Of a stretch of 64,000 bases of DNA, positions 45,985-57,879 are shown in pieces. The notes under the pieces were generated by a model. The model made no database searches and was not told the origin of the DNA. It was given only the letters and a program-made list of their open reading frames with translations. The stretch lies in assembly GCA_963932145.1 (NCBI GenBank), contig OZ010613.1:40326581-40390580 (forward strand), read 5' to 3'. Source of the stretch: Acanthosepion lycidas. Its lineage: Eukaryota > Mollusca > Cephalopoda > Sepiida > Sepiidae. Every line of letters starts with the position of its first letter. Position 1 is the first letter of the stretch. Made by a program: the position numbers and the translations under genes.

Positions 45985-46060
45985 GCCAATTCCCTTGTAA
46001 CAAAAGCACTGATTGGTCAAAACTATAGCACGTTCTGTAGATTAGCCAATCAAAATGCGC
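45985..46060 (-). promoter_or_regulatory. Probable AVL9 promoter: CCAAT boxes and ETS/E2F-like site
   Basis: On minus, two CCAAT-type elements occur in either orientation ('gattggctaat' at about 46041-46051, 'gaccaatcag' at about 46009-46018), followed by 'ttggcggaagt' at 45987-45997, which combines E2F-like TTGGCGG and ETS-like CGGAAGT motifs. There is no good TATA box. This layout is common in housekeeping promoters and lies 170-230 bp ahead of the start codon. Confidence 0.55.
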
Positions 46061-46739
46061 TTTACATAAAACAGTCTGCATAATTTAATAACTTGTATAG
46101 GAAAGCGGAGTGACTCCACAAAACGAAGTATAGTATCGTAGGGTATACAGTTATTAAAGCTTGTCAATGATATCTATTTTATTTTTCAAAGCCTCCTTGT
46201 AAATTGAAATAATTCGGAAAATGGCTCATATTGAAAGGATCGATTTAAGTAAGGTGACTAAAGATGACCGATTGGAAAAATGAATGTTGACTGAGTAGTG
46301 TAGTAAAAAAGTAAAGTAAAGCGTTAACGACTTTTTTCTCGCAATTTTTTCAGGCGGAACGCCTTTTTATATATGATTTTATCTTGAATGTTTAAAAAAT
46401 ATCAGTCATTTTTATTTGAAACAATAAAATATACACAACAATATAGACCAGAGATAGCTATTTGAAAAAGTTGTTTTTTTTTACCACTACGTACTATGTT
46501 CAGTCAATTCAATATGTTTTATTTTGGTGCGTGTTTTTTTTTTTTTACTTACTTTTGTTTTGTATTTTTGTGTTTTTACTTTTTAAACTCGTTTTTTAAG
46601 AATTTGAATATAAAAGACTACATTGATTTTATTTAATTTTACAGAATTTTGGATAAAATTCATTATTCAATGTTGTTAATCTCTCATTTTTATAATAGGA
46701 ATCTCTAGTCTAATTCGTTAAAAACTTTAAAAAAAAAGA
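46061..46739. other. Upstream DNA, nothing recognised
   Basis: A+T-rich with short T-runs; no divergent gene was found on the plus strand. Confidence 0.5.
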
Positions 46740-47260
46740 AAAGATAAAGAGTAACTCTCTCTTCTTCAGCACTCTTCGAGTGCTACCCAGTACTTGAATA
46801 CGACCTGACGCACGGTGGGGTCATCGGCGACTAAACCATTTCCCTTACCAAGCTTTTCTGGTGAGTGGGGTGGCTAGAAGACACTTAGCAGGATTAATAA
46901 AATAAAAACAAACCTATCAAAGGGCAAATGAAGCTTTTTGTTCTTAAATGCCCATCATAATGGATGAAGACTGGGCTCCATAGTCCATATGGCTACGCAG
47001 CAGAGCACGGATGACACAGCATCGCTCGGCGGAGGGCTTGCTTTTTATTGTTTATCCAATATAAGTCCCAAGAGCCACTCATGGTAGAGGGTTACAAAAT
47101 GAGGTCGTTGCAAAGGCGTTCGTAGACTAAAGTAAAAAGTTTAAAAACCCAGGGAGGTGGGTGCACACGATATATAGAATCAACGGCCATGTGTCCATGC
47201 CCAAGGCGAATTTTCAAATTGGAGGACATTGCCTGTGGTCTGACTAGGAGAGGGATGGGT
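46740..47260 (-). repeat. Interspersed repeat Q, copy 2
   Basis: Inverted relative of 37470-37935 and of the fragment at 35590-35690. It is less A+T-rich than its surroundings. Neither terminal repeats nor an A-tail are evident. Class unknown; possibly a 3' fragment of a larger retroelement. Confidence 0.65.
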
Positions 47261-47416
47261 TCCGCCAGGTCAACTTGTTAACAACAATGAATAAATACCT
47301 CTCCGGCTTTCAGCTCAGATATGTAGACCGAATAGGTCAAATGCTCAGCTGTAGAGAGACCTTATGACTACAATGATGATAATGATGATGTGTCATCTTG
47401 CTGAAAGGAAAATATG

Positions 47417-47462
<46 letters not shown>
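47417..47462. repeat. (TA)n microsatellite
   Basis: About 46 bases of TA dinucleotides. Confidence 0.95.
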
Positions 47463-47466
<4 letters not shown>

Positions 47467-47639
47467 AAATATCGTTTGCAAACATACTTACCGGTAAGTA
47501 AGTAATTATTGAACAGCAAAGTAGAAATTGTAAATTTTCTTAACAATTCATTTCAATGTTTTTGCCCATAGTCAGTATTATGCCCATATCCACCTGGCAT
47601 CAGTTCAAACTGACACTTAATCTATTTATAAAATTCTCT

Positions 47640-47785
47640 GACTTCCGTTAGTTCGTTCGTCCATCCCCCGATCCATCATACCCTCTCTAAAATAGTCATA
47701 CATTGATCGACTGATTCAGATTTGGGAGAGAAGTGCAAAGTACAGTTGGTTTTACTAGGGTCCGTAGCTTAGTACAATAAATTTT
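47640..47785 (+). repeat. Interspersed repeat P, copy 2
   Basis: Contains 'taaaatagtcatacattgat', then 'gagaagtgcaaagtacagtt', 'ggttttactagggtccgtag', matching the reverse complement of 2030-2225. It starts near the 'ctctgacttccgttagttcg' block. Confidence 0.6.
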
Positions 47786-49694
47786 CATTACTTTTTTTTA
47801 AATTAAAAATTTTATTATTTAACATACAAAATACTTCCACTAAAAACTACTTAATGATTAAAATAACAAATACCTATTTAATAAAAAATGCAATATTGTT
47901 TTTGCATATCTTTTCTTTAGGTTTTTATATATACAAAATCCCAGTTTCCAGTTGGCCTTGCGTTTGCAAGAACTATAAACAAATCACAAAACCAAACACT
48001 TTAAAAAGTTAGAATTTGACCCCAGAAAGAAATATTTATGCATGGCCAGTTCTATGTTGCATGCTCAAGAGTAAGAAATCCTAAGAATTTATTCTTCGCT
48101 GTTAAAAAGGGAAAAAAAGAAATCTTCTTAAAAAATATTGTTTACCATGAAAACCCTATAAAATTAAATTAAACAAATTATTAAACCGCGAAGTAGGGCT
48201 TTTGTCAAAGTATTTTTTTCAAATAAATCAGCTTTTTCAAATTTCATCGATTGGTTTGCAAAAAAGAACAAAATTTAAAGTATAATTCATGACAAAAATG
48301 TTAGCGATAAGTTCAGTAATGCTAAATGCTAAGAGGATTTCAACATGCGTCAGCGTGTTGCAAAACAATTCTAGTTTCTATATTGCAACTATTTTCCTTA
48401 AAGTTCGTATTTTCTTGACTTCAGTTAAAAAAATTTCCACTATATTTCAGTGAAATTCAAAGGAATTTTCACTGAGAGAGAACCGAAACTCTGATGTAAA
48501 ATTTGATAGGAACAAATTTATTACATAGACATAAAAAAAAAAAATAATGAACAAAATAAAATTTTTACAAAATAGGCTTGCACAAAAAAAATTCTTTTGT
48601 GTGCCTTATTATTAACTAGGCAAGATAACCAGATCTCTCTCTTTCCATCTATCTATCTATCTATCTATCTATCTGTCTATCTGTCTGTCTATCTATCTTA
48701 TATATATATATATATATGATAGATAGACAGGCGCTGGATAGAAACACGACTGCGGTTTCGACTGCCAAGGTCTTTTCAGGTGGTTAATACAGCATATTGA
48801 ATTACCTCCCACACACCAAAACTTAAATAAAATATAATGCTTCACCGGAAGTAATCAGCTGTAGCTGGGGTGGAGTGAAAAAGATATTATCCAACCTCAT
48901 ATATATGTGTGTGTGTGTGTAATATCTTAAAAAAATATGCATTTCAAACTTCGAATACTAGAAAAACCTTGAGAAGGTACAACAAAGGTTAAAAAGGTAA
49001 AAAAAAAAAATAAAAAAGATACACCCATCTAATTGAAAGATGAAAAAACAGAACGGTTTTGGCAAAATTCACTCAGGCCAATTGGATTTCTTTTTAGAAC
49101 ATCGTTCAATTCACATGTTTCTCTTCAGTTTCACTTCTTCTTTTTTTTTCTTTCTTTCTTTCTTTTTTTCTGTGTGCTTCTTCTGTGAGAAAAAGCTCGG
49201 CTCATCCACAGGTGACAAACTAAAATAGCTTTTCCTGCTGGAACCTTATGTCTTCAGGTAGAAATTTCCATGTCTAACGGTTGAAATTTACTTTTTTTCT
49301 TAAGAATTGATAACAAAAATAATAAACACTGTTTAATAGTTTGTTTATTTTACACACTATTTATTTAATGGTTGGTAAAACATCGGCTAATTGCCAATTA
49401 ATTCAAACTTTTAAAATAGTAAATAATAAGGATTTATTTTTAGTTGGTTCATCTATTTTAATAATTTAGTAAATGTTGATAAATTTATGAATACTTTTTC
49501 ATATTTATTTCTTTATGAATTGGTAAATAATAAATATTGCATTGCATTCCATTAATTTATACAATTATATTAGTTTTCGGAATTCTGTAAATATAAAATT
49601 CTTCTTCTTAGTGTTTAATATTTTTCTTGTAAATTCTCAGAAACAAAAAAAATGTATAAATTATTAAAAATTCATTTTCATCATAAGTTTAGGC
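47786..49694. other. A+T-rich DNA with GATA/TATC microsatellite
   Basis: A (TATC)n/(TGTC)n tract at about 48648-48698 passes into TA repeats and then 'gatagatagacagg' (48718-48731), forming a natural hairpin. T-rich pyrimidine tract at 49139-49172. No gene was recognised. Confidence 0.5.
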
Positions 49695-50155
49695 TTTTAT
49701 ATTAATAATAGCTGGCCACTCGTATTCGAGGATACACTTCTACTAGGGCGGCTAGCCAATCCCTATTGCAGAGGTTCGCTCAGGCACATCTGTGTTTGTT
49801 CAACACCTACAAGACCAACCTACGCTTTATACTGCAACTGAGCAGACCTTAGTTACAGTTTCTGGGAGAGAGTGTGTTATCTAGCATGATGAATAATCTC
49901 TAAACAACGCCAGCACACCCAAACTCTCGGTCACGATGACTTGTGACTTCGTGCTAGCACAGCTATCAACAGCCCCTAAGTGTTTCGTCAACCCAATTTC
50001 ACTCAGAAGGCTTAGGTTAACCTGTGGTATGGTTTTCAGGCACTTTCCAGGCCGATAATGTCAGAAAGTCTCCTTTCTGACAAATCAACCGTACTGAGAT
50101 TCGAACCCGGGTCTCATGGTCAGAAAGTGAACGTTCTAACCACTCGGCTTTTTAA
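49695..50155 (-). mobile_element. tRNA-derived SINE (third family)
   Basis: On minus the head near 50155 reads 'gccgagtggttagaacgttc' then 'actttctgaccatgagaccc' and 'gggttcgaatctcag'. This contains an A-box-like 'tggttagaacg' and a canonical B-box 'ggttcgaatct', with tRNA-like spacing of about 40 bp. A tRNA-unrelated body of about 400 bp follows to about 49695. A functional tRNA is excluded because there is no matching acceptor stem. Confidence 0.75.
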
Positions 50156-50224
50156 AGCAATAAACATTGTCTAAGAGAAAAGCGGTGTCATGGGAAAATC
50201 GTCCTTTTGATACTCCGTTTTTTG

Positions 50225-50233
<9 letters not shown>

Positions 50234-50272
<39 letters not shown>

Positions 50273-50275
50273 TGC
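50234..50275. repeat. (TTTTG)n pentanucleotide tract
   Basis: Seven successive TTTTG units flanked by T-runs. Confidence 0.95.
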
Positions 50276-50654
50276 GAAGATGAAGGTTCAAGTTTGCCAA
50301 AAATTGTTTCTGACTAGATCTTAGCATACGTTTTTGTTTTTTAGTTCATTAAGTCAAATACTTTCATTTTTCATTGAAAGGAAGCACTCTCTTTTTGCAG
50401 GTACGAAAGTGCATGTTTGCCAAAAAATACATTTATTAATGAATAAATGCTGAAAGTTTCATTAAAATCGGATAATTCTGCAATTTTTTTCATATCTGGG
50501 GTTTTGGGGTTTTTTTATGCATAAGTTTTCGAGGTGTCACAAATATTTTATGACTTTATTAGTGACAAGGAATAAAAATTAAATTAACAATCAATTCAAT
50601 AAAGTCTTTAAATTTGATTCTAGTTGATTGTTAATAAATTTTTGTATGAAAATA

Positions 50655-51325
50655 GTTTAAAAAAAACTTGTTGAATGTGTAGAGCTTAGCCTCTACATGC
50701 CAGTGGATCAGAACCAATGGCCGAGTTCACTACGTCCTCATTGGACAATAAATAAAACATTTCTAATTTACATTTTCATGTGTTAATTGTAGATTTTTGT
50801 GCAAGCTAAACACAATCCAGGCTCCAGACGCAAGTTTTACAATAATTGCTTCTGATTGGTCAATATATCTCAAAGTCGTAACAATGCCTACGCACACGTG
50901 TTTAAACACAAAATACCGCCAAAATCTTGAAATGTGTTCGCGAGCCTCACACGTGACTAAGAATGCAAATAAATACAATGCACGAACACGAATTTATGAT
51001 ATCAGTGAGCTTCGTGACGGATAACCAATCGCTAAACTACTCCGCGTCACTTATACTTTTGAAGTTGCAAAGTTTAAATTTATTGACACGAAACAACTCC
51101 AAAGCACTCACTCATCAATCACTGGATTCAATCACCATAAACAGTGGAAGTTCTCAACCATAGAACTTATATTCATCCAGCAAACATTTCAGTTGATTCT
51201 CTAACAAAAAAATTATTACGGTCAAAGAGGGACAACTTCTTAAGCAAACTTAAAATTCACATCAGAAAAATATTACTACACAAACTGTTTAATATTACGT
51301 AAGTTTACAAACCTCAATCATACTT
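50655..51325 (+). repeat. CCAAT-rich inverted repeat, left arm
   Basis: Matches the reverse complement of 57880-58780. Paired landmarks are 'cagtggatcagaacc' / 'cagtggaccacacc', 'acgtcctcattggacaataa' / 'acgtcctgattggacaataa', 'gcaagctaaacaca', 'ggctcca', 'tgattggtcaat' / 'tgattggtccaat', 'caaagagggacaacttct' and 'aaactgtttaatatta' / 'acagtttaatatt'. Three CCAAT boxes suggest a promoter. No coding sequence was found. It may be part of an LTR-type element or another large repeat. Confidence 0.65.
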
Positions 51326-51594
51326 TGTATGCCTTGATTTGTTCCTTTGTATGACTTCCTATATATAAAATTCTATTGTTTGTTATTCAAAAAAAGAGAT
51401 TTATTATTATTTCTCATGTTGTTCTGATTCTATGTGTGAATATTGAAATTTTGATGTTAGTGGAAATTGTTAATTTATCACGCAGCCTATTTCTCAACAA
51501 TTATTTACCCATATGATTAACACATCCACTACAAATGCAATGAAATATCTTGACGTCAATAGTTAATTCAATTTTCATCACTTAAATTTTTAAA

Positions 51595-51725
51595 AAAATC
51601 ATTTCACCCCAAGCAAGACTAAAACGAAAACCGCTAAGACGCAAGAGGTTACTGAGTATTAGAGAATATGAAAAAAACATTATTAAGGAGAGAGAACAGA
51701 TTTTGTTTTAAAGAAAAGAACAAAA
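51595..51725 (-). mobile_element. LINE 3' tail fragment (family A)
   Basis: Plus strand 'aatcatttcaccccaagcaa' is the complement of the family A end 'ttgcttggggtgaaatgatt', and continues 'gaggttactgagtattagag', 'aatatg', also present at 29710-29735. A-run of the tail at 51588-51597 on the complement. Confidence 0.7.
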
Positions 51726-51752
51726 TAATTATCAGTATCTATCGTCTATGAC

Positions 51753-52044
51753 AGTGTTTCACAACCTTTTTAAATAATGGTAGACCTAGGGGCAAATGAA
51801 AATATCACTGTACACTTAGCAAGATTTTTAAAGGTTATAATAAATTTTTATCTTATGAAAAAAAAGCATAAATAAAGAATGTTAAATACAATGATGTGAA
51901 GAAAAAAAAGGTTAATATTCATTTATTCAAATAAAGGAAAATTTTAAAAAGTTAAATTAAAATGATATAATTACTTTTTTTAAAAAATGAATATTAAAAC
52001 AAAGTATTCAAAATAATATATAATCGAAGAATAATTTAAAATTA
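51753..52044 (+). mobile_element. Possible hAT-type element, left end
   Basis: Starts 'cagtgtttcacaaccttttt' then 'aaataatgg', close to the hAT terminal motif CAGTG.TTCTCAACC known from several animals. The matching right end was not identified; the copy is interrupted by a pogo-type MITE at 52045. Confidence 0.45.
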
Positions 52045-52181
52045 CAGTGTAACCCGGATATAAGAGAGTTGTCGGGACCGGAGAAGAAGTCTCTTATATC
52101 CGGGTTTGGTCTATTTTGTTTAGGTAAGTATGGCTCTAATTTGGGACCAGAGAAAATCTCTCCTATATCCGGGTTACACTG
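52045..52181. mobile_element. Pogo/Tigger-type MITE, 137 bp
   Basis: Terminal inverted repeats: left 'cagtgtaacccggatataag', and the right end reverse-complemented 'cagtgtaacccggatatagg', extending to about 24 bases with little mismatch. Both ends are flanked by TA (52043-52044 and 52182-52183). A further inverted part of the terminal motif lies internally at 52090-52108 ('tctcttatatccgggttt'). The terminus fits the CAGT-type ends of Tigger elements. No coding capacity. Confidence 0.85.
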
Positions 52182-52294
52182 TATTTGAAAAACAGTTTAA
52201 TATTTATTTATTCAAATATTAACGTTGTACCATTACTTCTTCCACACACACGCATATTTATGTATGCCGTTTGGGTACCTCGACGTTGTGTAAA

Positions 52295-52400
52295 AATGGT
52301 TAGCTTGTCTTGCTAGATCAATTACGACTGAGTAGTGAGTTCAATCCTCACTGGTGCCACATCTAAGCCGGGCTTAGAAAATCACTATATGTATGCCGTT
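52295..52400 (+). mobile_element. tRNA-derived SINE fragment (second family)
   Basis: A tRNA-like segment: 'ggttagcttgtcttgctaga' with 'gtgagttcaatcctcactgg' carrying a B-box-like 'gttcaatcc' inside a plausible T-arm. Related to 41870-42030. Confidence 0.55.
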
Positions 52401-53339
52401 AAAATATTTCGCGGCACATTTAAGAGGTACGGCGGTTCTATGGCAATATAAACCGGTCAGAAGGTGGCTAAGAAGACTAAAGCATGATGTAGACTCAGGG
52501 TTGCCCACCAGAAATAGATAAATACTCCGATATTATGTGACTATTAATCAGAACAGCCTCTCTAAGCTATACCAAGGAGTTCGGTCTTCTTACTACCAGT
52601 CGAAAGCAACAACCAAAAACTGTCAATCTATACCCTCATATTGAAAAATCGCAGCTACTATTCAGTTAGATTGTAGTGAACAAAACAAGATCTAGATTTA
52701 AAAATTCAAATGCTAAGCACTAACTCATTGATTTTGTTAGAAATTAAAAAAAAAAAAAAAAAAAAAACTCGAATTTACAAACTTTGCTTAACACACTCGC
52801 AAAAGCGAACCCAAAACAAAACTCGTGAAATTTCACACCTTGATGCGAAATGTTTTTCGGCCAATAGAAAACTAAGAAACATTTAAAAACAAAATTCAAA
52901 TAATCTTCAATTCTCAGAAACAAATTCTTTTACGGACCTTTTCGCGAGCCGACGCGAAGTTTGTTCGTCGTTCAATGGAAAGGCCCGAATCATATCCGGG
53001 AGTGAATTCCCAAAGGACCTTTTCAAGCCACACAAACAAAATAAAAGACGGGTAAGTTCGCGTGTCACCAGAGAGAAGGAGACGAGCGTGTTAACAACTC
53101 CCTTGACAAACGTCAAGCGAACGTTATTATTATCTCTACCTTTCTCCCTCACTTCTTTTATTCTTGATAAACGAACGCAACATTTTAAGACTGGGCGATT
53201 ACTTCAAAGATATTCCTACCCTACGATAACGCTCATACATACATGTGGGATCTTCCACAACAAACCAGCCTTACCTCTTTTTAGGAAATGCACTCTTCCT
53301 ATCTGGTAAATAACATCCTACTTTCATACAAATATAACA
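52401..53339. other. Unassigned, moderately G+C-richer DNA
   Basis: Poly-A at 52746-52766. The 52840-53300 segment is G+C-richer, with CGCG and TTCG motifs, and adjoins the LTR-like segment; it may belong to it. No coding frame with recognisable similarity. Confidence 0.35.
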
Positions 53340-53985
53340 AGTATTCATTGATCAATCACCTCCAATCTAGCTTGTTGATTGGTCAGTTCCGACCAATCAA
53401 ACCGCCTACACGCGACCAATCTGTTTTCCCGCTCATATGCTGGGAGCCTCACGACCATTATATAAACCCAACACGTGTAAACTCCCTCGAGTTTTCTTTT
53501 CATTCATCTCTCTCGCACGTCTAATTCCTTGCTACCAAGTGCCAAGATGTAACCTTCAAGAACTCCCGTCTTAATCATTGCTGGCCAGACGTTAAAGACA
53601 ATTACCAACATTCTTCTGAACCTTTACCAACTTTACAACTCACAATTCCAAACTTTATTCTTCTAAAATACAAGTTTAATATTACTTCTTAATATGAACT
53701 ATTACCTAATCAAAGGGACACGACTCTGTCCTACCTTTTCAGTTCGCATGCATGTACATCAAACATTAATAAATTTAATAGTTATGTTTTGAAATCATTC
53801 CGTTCAATTTTGTATTTTATTCTGTGTGCTATTTACGTCAAATATAAATTGCATTGCGTTCACGCATTATCCTTAATCTCACCTTTCCTAGCCAAAGTTA
53901 AATATTAACTCAATTACTGCAATAATGATGACCGCGGCGTTCGTCGTTCGACGTTCACAACAACAATGGTAATACAACCGCTACA
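53340..53985 (+). repeat. LTR-like segment with promoter motifs and PBS-like edge
   Basis: CCAAT boxes at about 53372-53405 ('gattggtcag', 'gaccaatcaa') and 53415-53421, a TATA box 'attatataaa' at 53458-53467, A+T-rich 3' part, and a right edge '...cgctaca' followed by 'tatttggcgatcccg', which resembles an LTR end plus primer-binding site of Gypsy-type elements. No partner LTR or internal genes were recognised in the window, so it is a broken fossil or solo terminus, if an LTR at all. Confidence 0.4.
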
Positions 53986-55253
53986 TATTTGGCGATCCCG
54001 TCGGAAATAAACAATAATGGTAACCCCTTTCGCTACATACATACATACATTCATCCACACATACGTTCCTGTCTACGTATATATAAACTCATTCTTGCAA
54101 GGACTACTCTGAATATTTTGACCTTGTATCAACCAAAATACATTAATTTTATTTGTAGAGACCTTAATTGATTTATATGTATATAAATTTTTTGTTTCAC
54201 TTTACAATTTGATTTTCTTGTTTTATATCCCTTTTATGGTGGGCTATCTAACTACCAAGGCCAAATCAAACTCATCTGTTTCAACATTCATACAGTTCAC
54301 TATAACTGATAACCCACTATAAGATCACCAAAAAGTTTAGACAGTTAAAGCATTATGGCCACGGAAGAAAGAACTAGTATACCATATCCTAAACAAATAT
54401 AGAAAATAAACCCTCTTTCCAACACAATTACTTATCCACATGCATATCATATTAAAACACGCCCAAACTTTATTTTCTGCCCAATAACAGACAATATTTA
54501 CAAAAATGACAAAAAGATTCCACAATAGAACGTACACTATTTAAATCAAAGTGTCTATTAGTTCAAAATTAGCATCACCGTATGAAATATTTGATCAATC
54601 AGAGAACACTAAAACCTCACAGATTTCGACTTTCAGAAGAGATGACTCCAAGCCGTTCAAACACAAGACTAGACGTGGCTACATAGCAAGCGCATGCCAA
54701 CAGAAACGTGTGTCGGCAAATTCAAACGAATTATTTCCAATTATTATTATTTCCAACAATAACAACAGGGATGGTCAGTGAATCTTCGCTGACAACCAGA
54801 ACCCTTTCTCAAACACAGTTTTTTTTGTTTTGTTTTGTTTTTTATTATGAACCAACTATGTAAGTCTTCTTTCAATCCCAGATTTGACTATAGACCAATT
54901 ACCCAAAGATTTTACCTCAACTAAATGCTATTCTTACTCCTTTTTGGCTCTTTTGAATTCATGTACGTATGTTTGTAAATACAAATGATTTATTTAACTA
55001 GAGTACCTATGTTTTCTTTATTTTTATTTTGTTATTGTTTGGAATTCTGACATTCGGGATTTTTATATAAAAACCTGGGCAACAAAATTTCCTACACAGC
55101 AAACAAGGGGTAAGCAGTTAAGTTCCACAAAATCAAAAACAAAGACGGACACACTTGAAGAAGAGAAGAAACACAAGGACTAAATGAAATTTGACGGGTT
55201 TAATGTACAGAAAAGGTTGTATGCGCAATAGGTAAAAAGAAGCCTTGCAAATA
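53986..55253. other. Unassigned DNA
   Basis: No family match. A 76-residue plus-strand frame at 54551-54781 has no recognisable similarity. (TTTTG)-like T/G tract at 54819-54842. Confidence 0.4.
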
Positions 55254-55760
55254 TCTATGTAATAAATGCGAATGTCAGTGTGTCACACTTTTTCATCTTT
55301 ACTCCTAGAGGCCATAGCCCAACATATCATACCATTTTGGAACCAGGCTGACTGTGAGCAAATTAAAAACATTGTTGGATGGATCCAAACCCGCAATCCT
55401 GAAATGTTGTATTCCAAACTTTTCATTACTGCGATTGTTTTCGAATTCCGCCATCTTGGCTTCTACTGATAAAATAATTAAAGGAACACAAATCTCTAAC
55501 TTTCAATAGCTCATGTTGAAATGAAATAATTCCTGTTCTCAAATTACAGTGTATCAAAATAAAATTGTCCGTGTTTTCAACTTTACTCCTAGAGGCCGTA
55601 GCCCAACATATCATACCATTTTGGAATCAGGCCGGCTCCGTGAGCAAATTATAAATATTCGGGGCCGAATCCAGATCCGTAATTTTGAAATTCTGGATTC
55701 TCAAGTTTTTATTACTGCGATTGTTTTTGGCGATTTTTTTACGTGAGTTTTTGCAACAAT
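55254..55760 (+). mobile_element. Helitron 5' end with internal 284-bp tandem duplication
   Basis: A followed by 'tctatgtaataaatgcgaat' at 55254 matches the 5' terminus of the Helitron at 32203. The block 'ctttactcctagaggcc' occurs at 55297 and again at 55581; the copies continue together through 'cccaacatatcataccattt', 'tggaa.caggc', and 'attactgcgattgtttt'. No hairpin plus CTRR end was found afterwards, so only the 5' part is visible. Confidence 0.6.
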
Positions 55761-57091
55761 TTTTTTGTACGATAACAATTTTTATAACTTTGAAATAAAT
55801 TTGGGAATAATCGAAATTAATTGCGAAATCCAGTGAAAGTCACCCATAAAATAAAAATAATTGTACGGAAAGTAAGGACCAACGTACATCAAATAATCTT
55901 TAAATTAAGTCACATCAGAAGAATTATCGTTGAACTTTTAAAAGGTAAGCTTAAATATTAAAGTAATACTCAAATGCAGCGATCAATTTTGAGTTCTGCA
56001 GTTTATTGTTGCCTATCACATCTACTCCTCCCTACCTATTGTGATGAAGGCCCGATCAAGAGCCCTCCACAGGAGGTAGCTTAAATGCCGTCTTTTAAGC
56101 TAGTAATTTATATTTGCGGTCTTAACTTTTAGAAGAGTGTCCAAGGAACTAGTGGGCTTCGTAACTTCTGCATTTCATTAACATTGGAAAGGACGAATCC
56201 AATAAACCTGCGGTCACTACGGCTATCAATTGCAAAAGAAGTTTTCGGCACCGAGTTTATCACGTGGTCCCAAGAAAGACAGCAGTTAGCCAATCAGAGT
56301 ACTGGATTAGTTCATGGTTGAACTTTGAAGAGTTATCTCCCTTTACTATCCCATTCAAATTCTTATAAGTTTTAAACCCTTTTCTACTCATTTTTCTTTT
56401 ATGTATTCCTTTTGATCGTGTAAGTAGTTCAGATTTGTTTATTTAAAGTTCCATAAAACTTAAATAATCGTAAGCTTTTGTTTCTATTTGATTTCGTTTG
56501 ATTTATAGCGTGAAATTTTTTAAAGTGGGGGTCAAGATTCGAAGAATATTATTACGTTACAAGCGAGGACATACCTTGTTGGGGAAATGCATTTTCGTTA
56601 TACTTTAAGCAATAAGTAATATTTTTACAAAATCTAGTTAATCAATCTATAAACTTTCTACTTTTTTAAACAAATGTCCTGGACAGATATTGGATTTTAA
56701 AGAGATTTTTAAATTGTTTTAATTTCTCTTTTGTCGACATCAATCTAATTACCTGATTGAACACTGGCGGAAAGGAGTTTCTTTTTTCTTTTTTTGATTT
56801 AAAAATGTCTGAAATCTTTATTTAAAAACGTAAATCTATTTTTCTTTATTTACAAATTAACTTTAGACTATTATCTTTCAAATAAAACCAAAATTTAAGT
56901 TCAAAGAATACATTTTAAATGATTCTGTTTCATGCTTGAGTACAATTTCCTTATCTCTTATACTTGTATGGACCCGTTTGGATTAGAGACACGTGCTGTT
57001 TATTTCCTGCTAGAAGAATGTCCAACTACAAAAACAATGGCGGACTCAAATTGAGTACAACCGAAGATGTAAAGAAGACAAACAAGACCGA
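55761..57091. other. Unassigned DNA with promoter-like patch
   Basis: Around 56285-56375 a 'gccaatcaga' CCAAT box is followed about 75 bp later by 'cttataagttt' and a pyrimidine-rich region, resembling the LTR-like segment at 53340-53985 in layout but not in sequence. No gene was recognised. Confidence 0.35.

Positions 57092-57181
<90 letters not shown>
57092..57181. repeat. (TA)n(TG)n compound microsatellite
   Basis: About 72 bases of TA repeats and 18 of TG. Confidence 0.95.
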
Positions 57182-57182
<1 letters not shown>

Positions 57183-57879
57183 CAACAAATATATGTATTA
57201 AACAACAAATTTACAAGTGACAAAGACATTAACATTTGTGTTTATATGTGGACGTAAAGAGTTTGTATTTTGGTGAATGTTCGTACGTACGTCTATGTGT
57301 GTATAATGTTCACGGCGTCTTCCACAAATGGGAAGACGCGGATCTCTACGAGAGATTACATTTGTAAATGTGTCCGCTGAAATGCAACGTGAAAAAGAGA
57401 ACGAGGCAATAAGTATTTATAGTGTAGGGAGAGCGACCCCTAGTGACAATTAGGGAATTAAGGAGGAGCTAACTCCAACATACTAAATTTGTGATAACTC
57501 ATCTGATAACTGGAAAAATCCCAGCCTATTATTCAAAAAGTCGGCAAAATCCAGGATTCTTAAAATAAAAAATTGTTGGGGATCAAATGGCCTCAATTCA
57601 ATCTCTACCATTTTTACATTCAACAAATGTGTCAAGAAACAATAAATAACAAGAGAAATAACAAATTCGACAAATCAATGTAATAACAGAACTAGATTTT
57701 CTTTTATCAGTGACAAATGTCATACAAGTTGTGTTTATGTGTTGCATTGAAATTATTATTGCATTTAGATTGTGTACAACTGATATGTTGTTACGCAAAA
57801 GTTTAAATTTTGTTCAACATCTTTTCCTAGTTTTTTTAAAAAATAGTAATGAAAGTTTTGTGGAAAGAATGTGTGTTGA
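57182..57879. other. Unassigned DNA with a short perfect hairpin
   Basis: A hairpin 'gcgtcttcc' / 'ggaagacgc' lies at 57316-57339. No gene or repeat-family match; a TATA-like 'atttatagtg' at 57415 is isolated. Confidence 0.35.

Noticed and set aside
45692-46000. 102-residue plus-strand reading frame
   Set aside because: It is the antisense shadow of AVL9 exon 1 and its leader; the minus strand has the conserved protein and donor site.
50095-50155. tRNA gene on the minus strand
   Set aside because: A- and B-box-like sequences exist but acceptor ends do not pair, and the segment continues into a SINE body.
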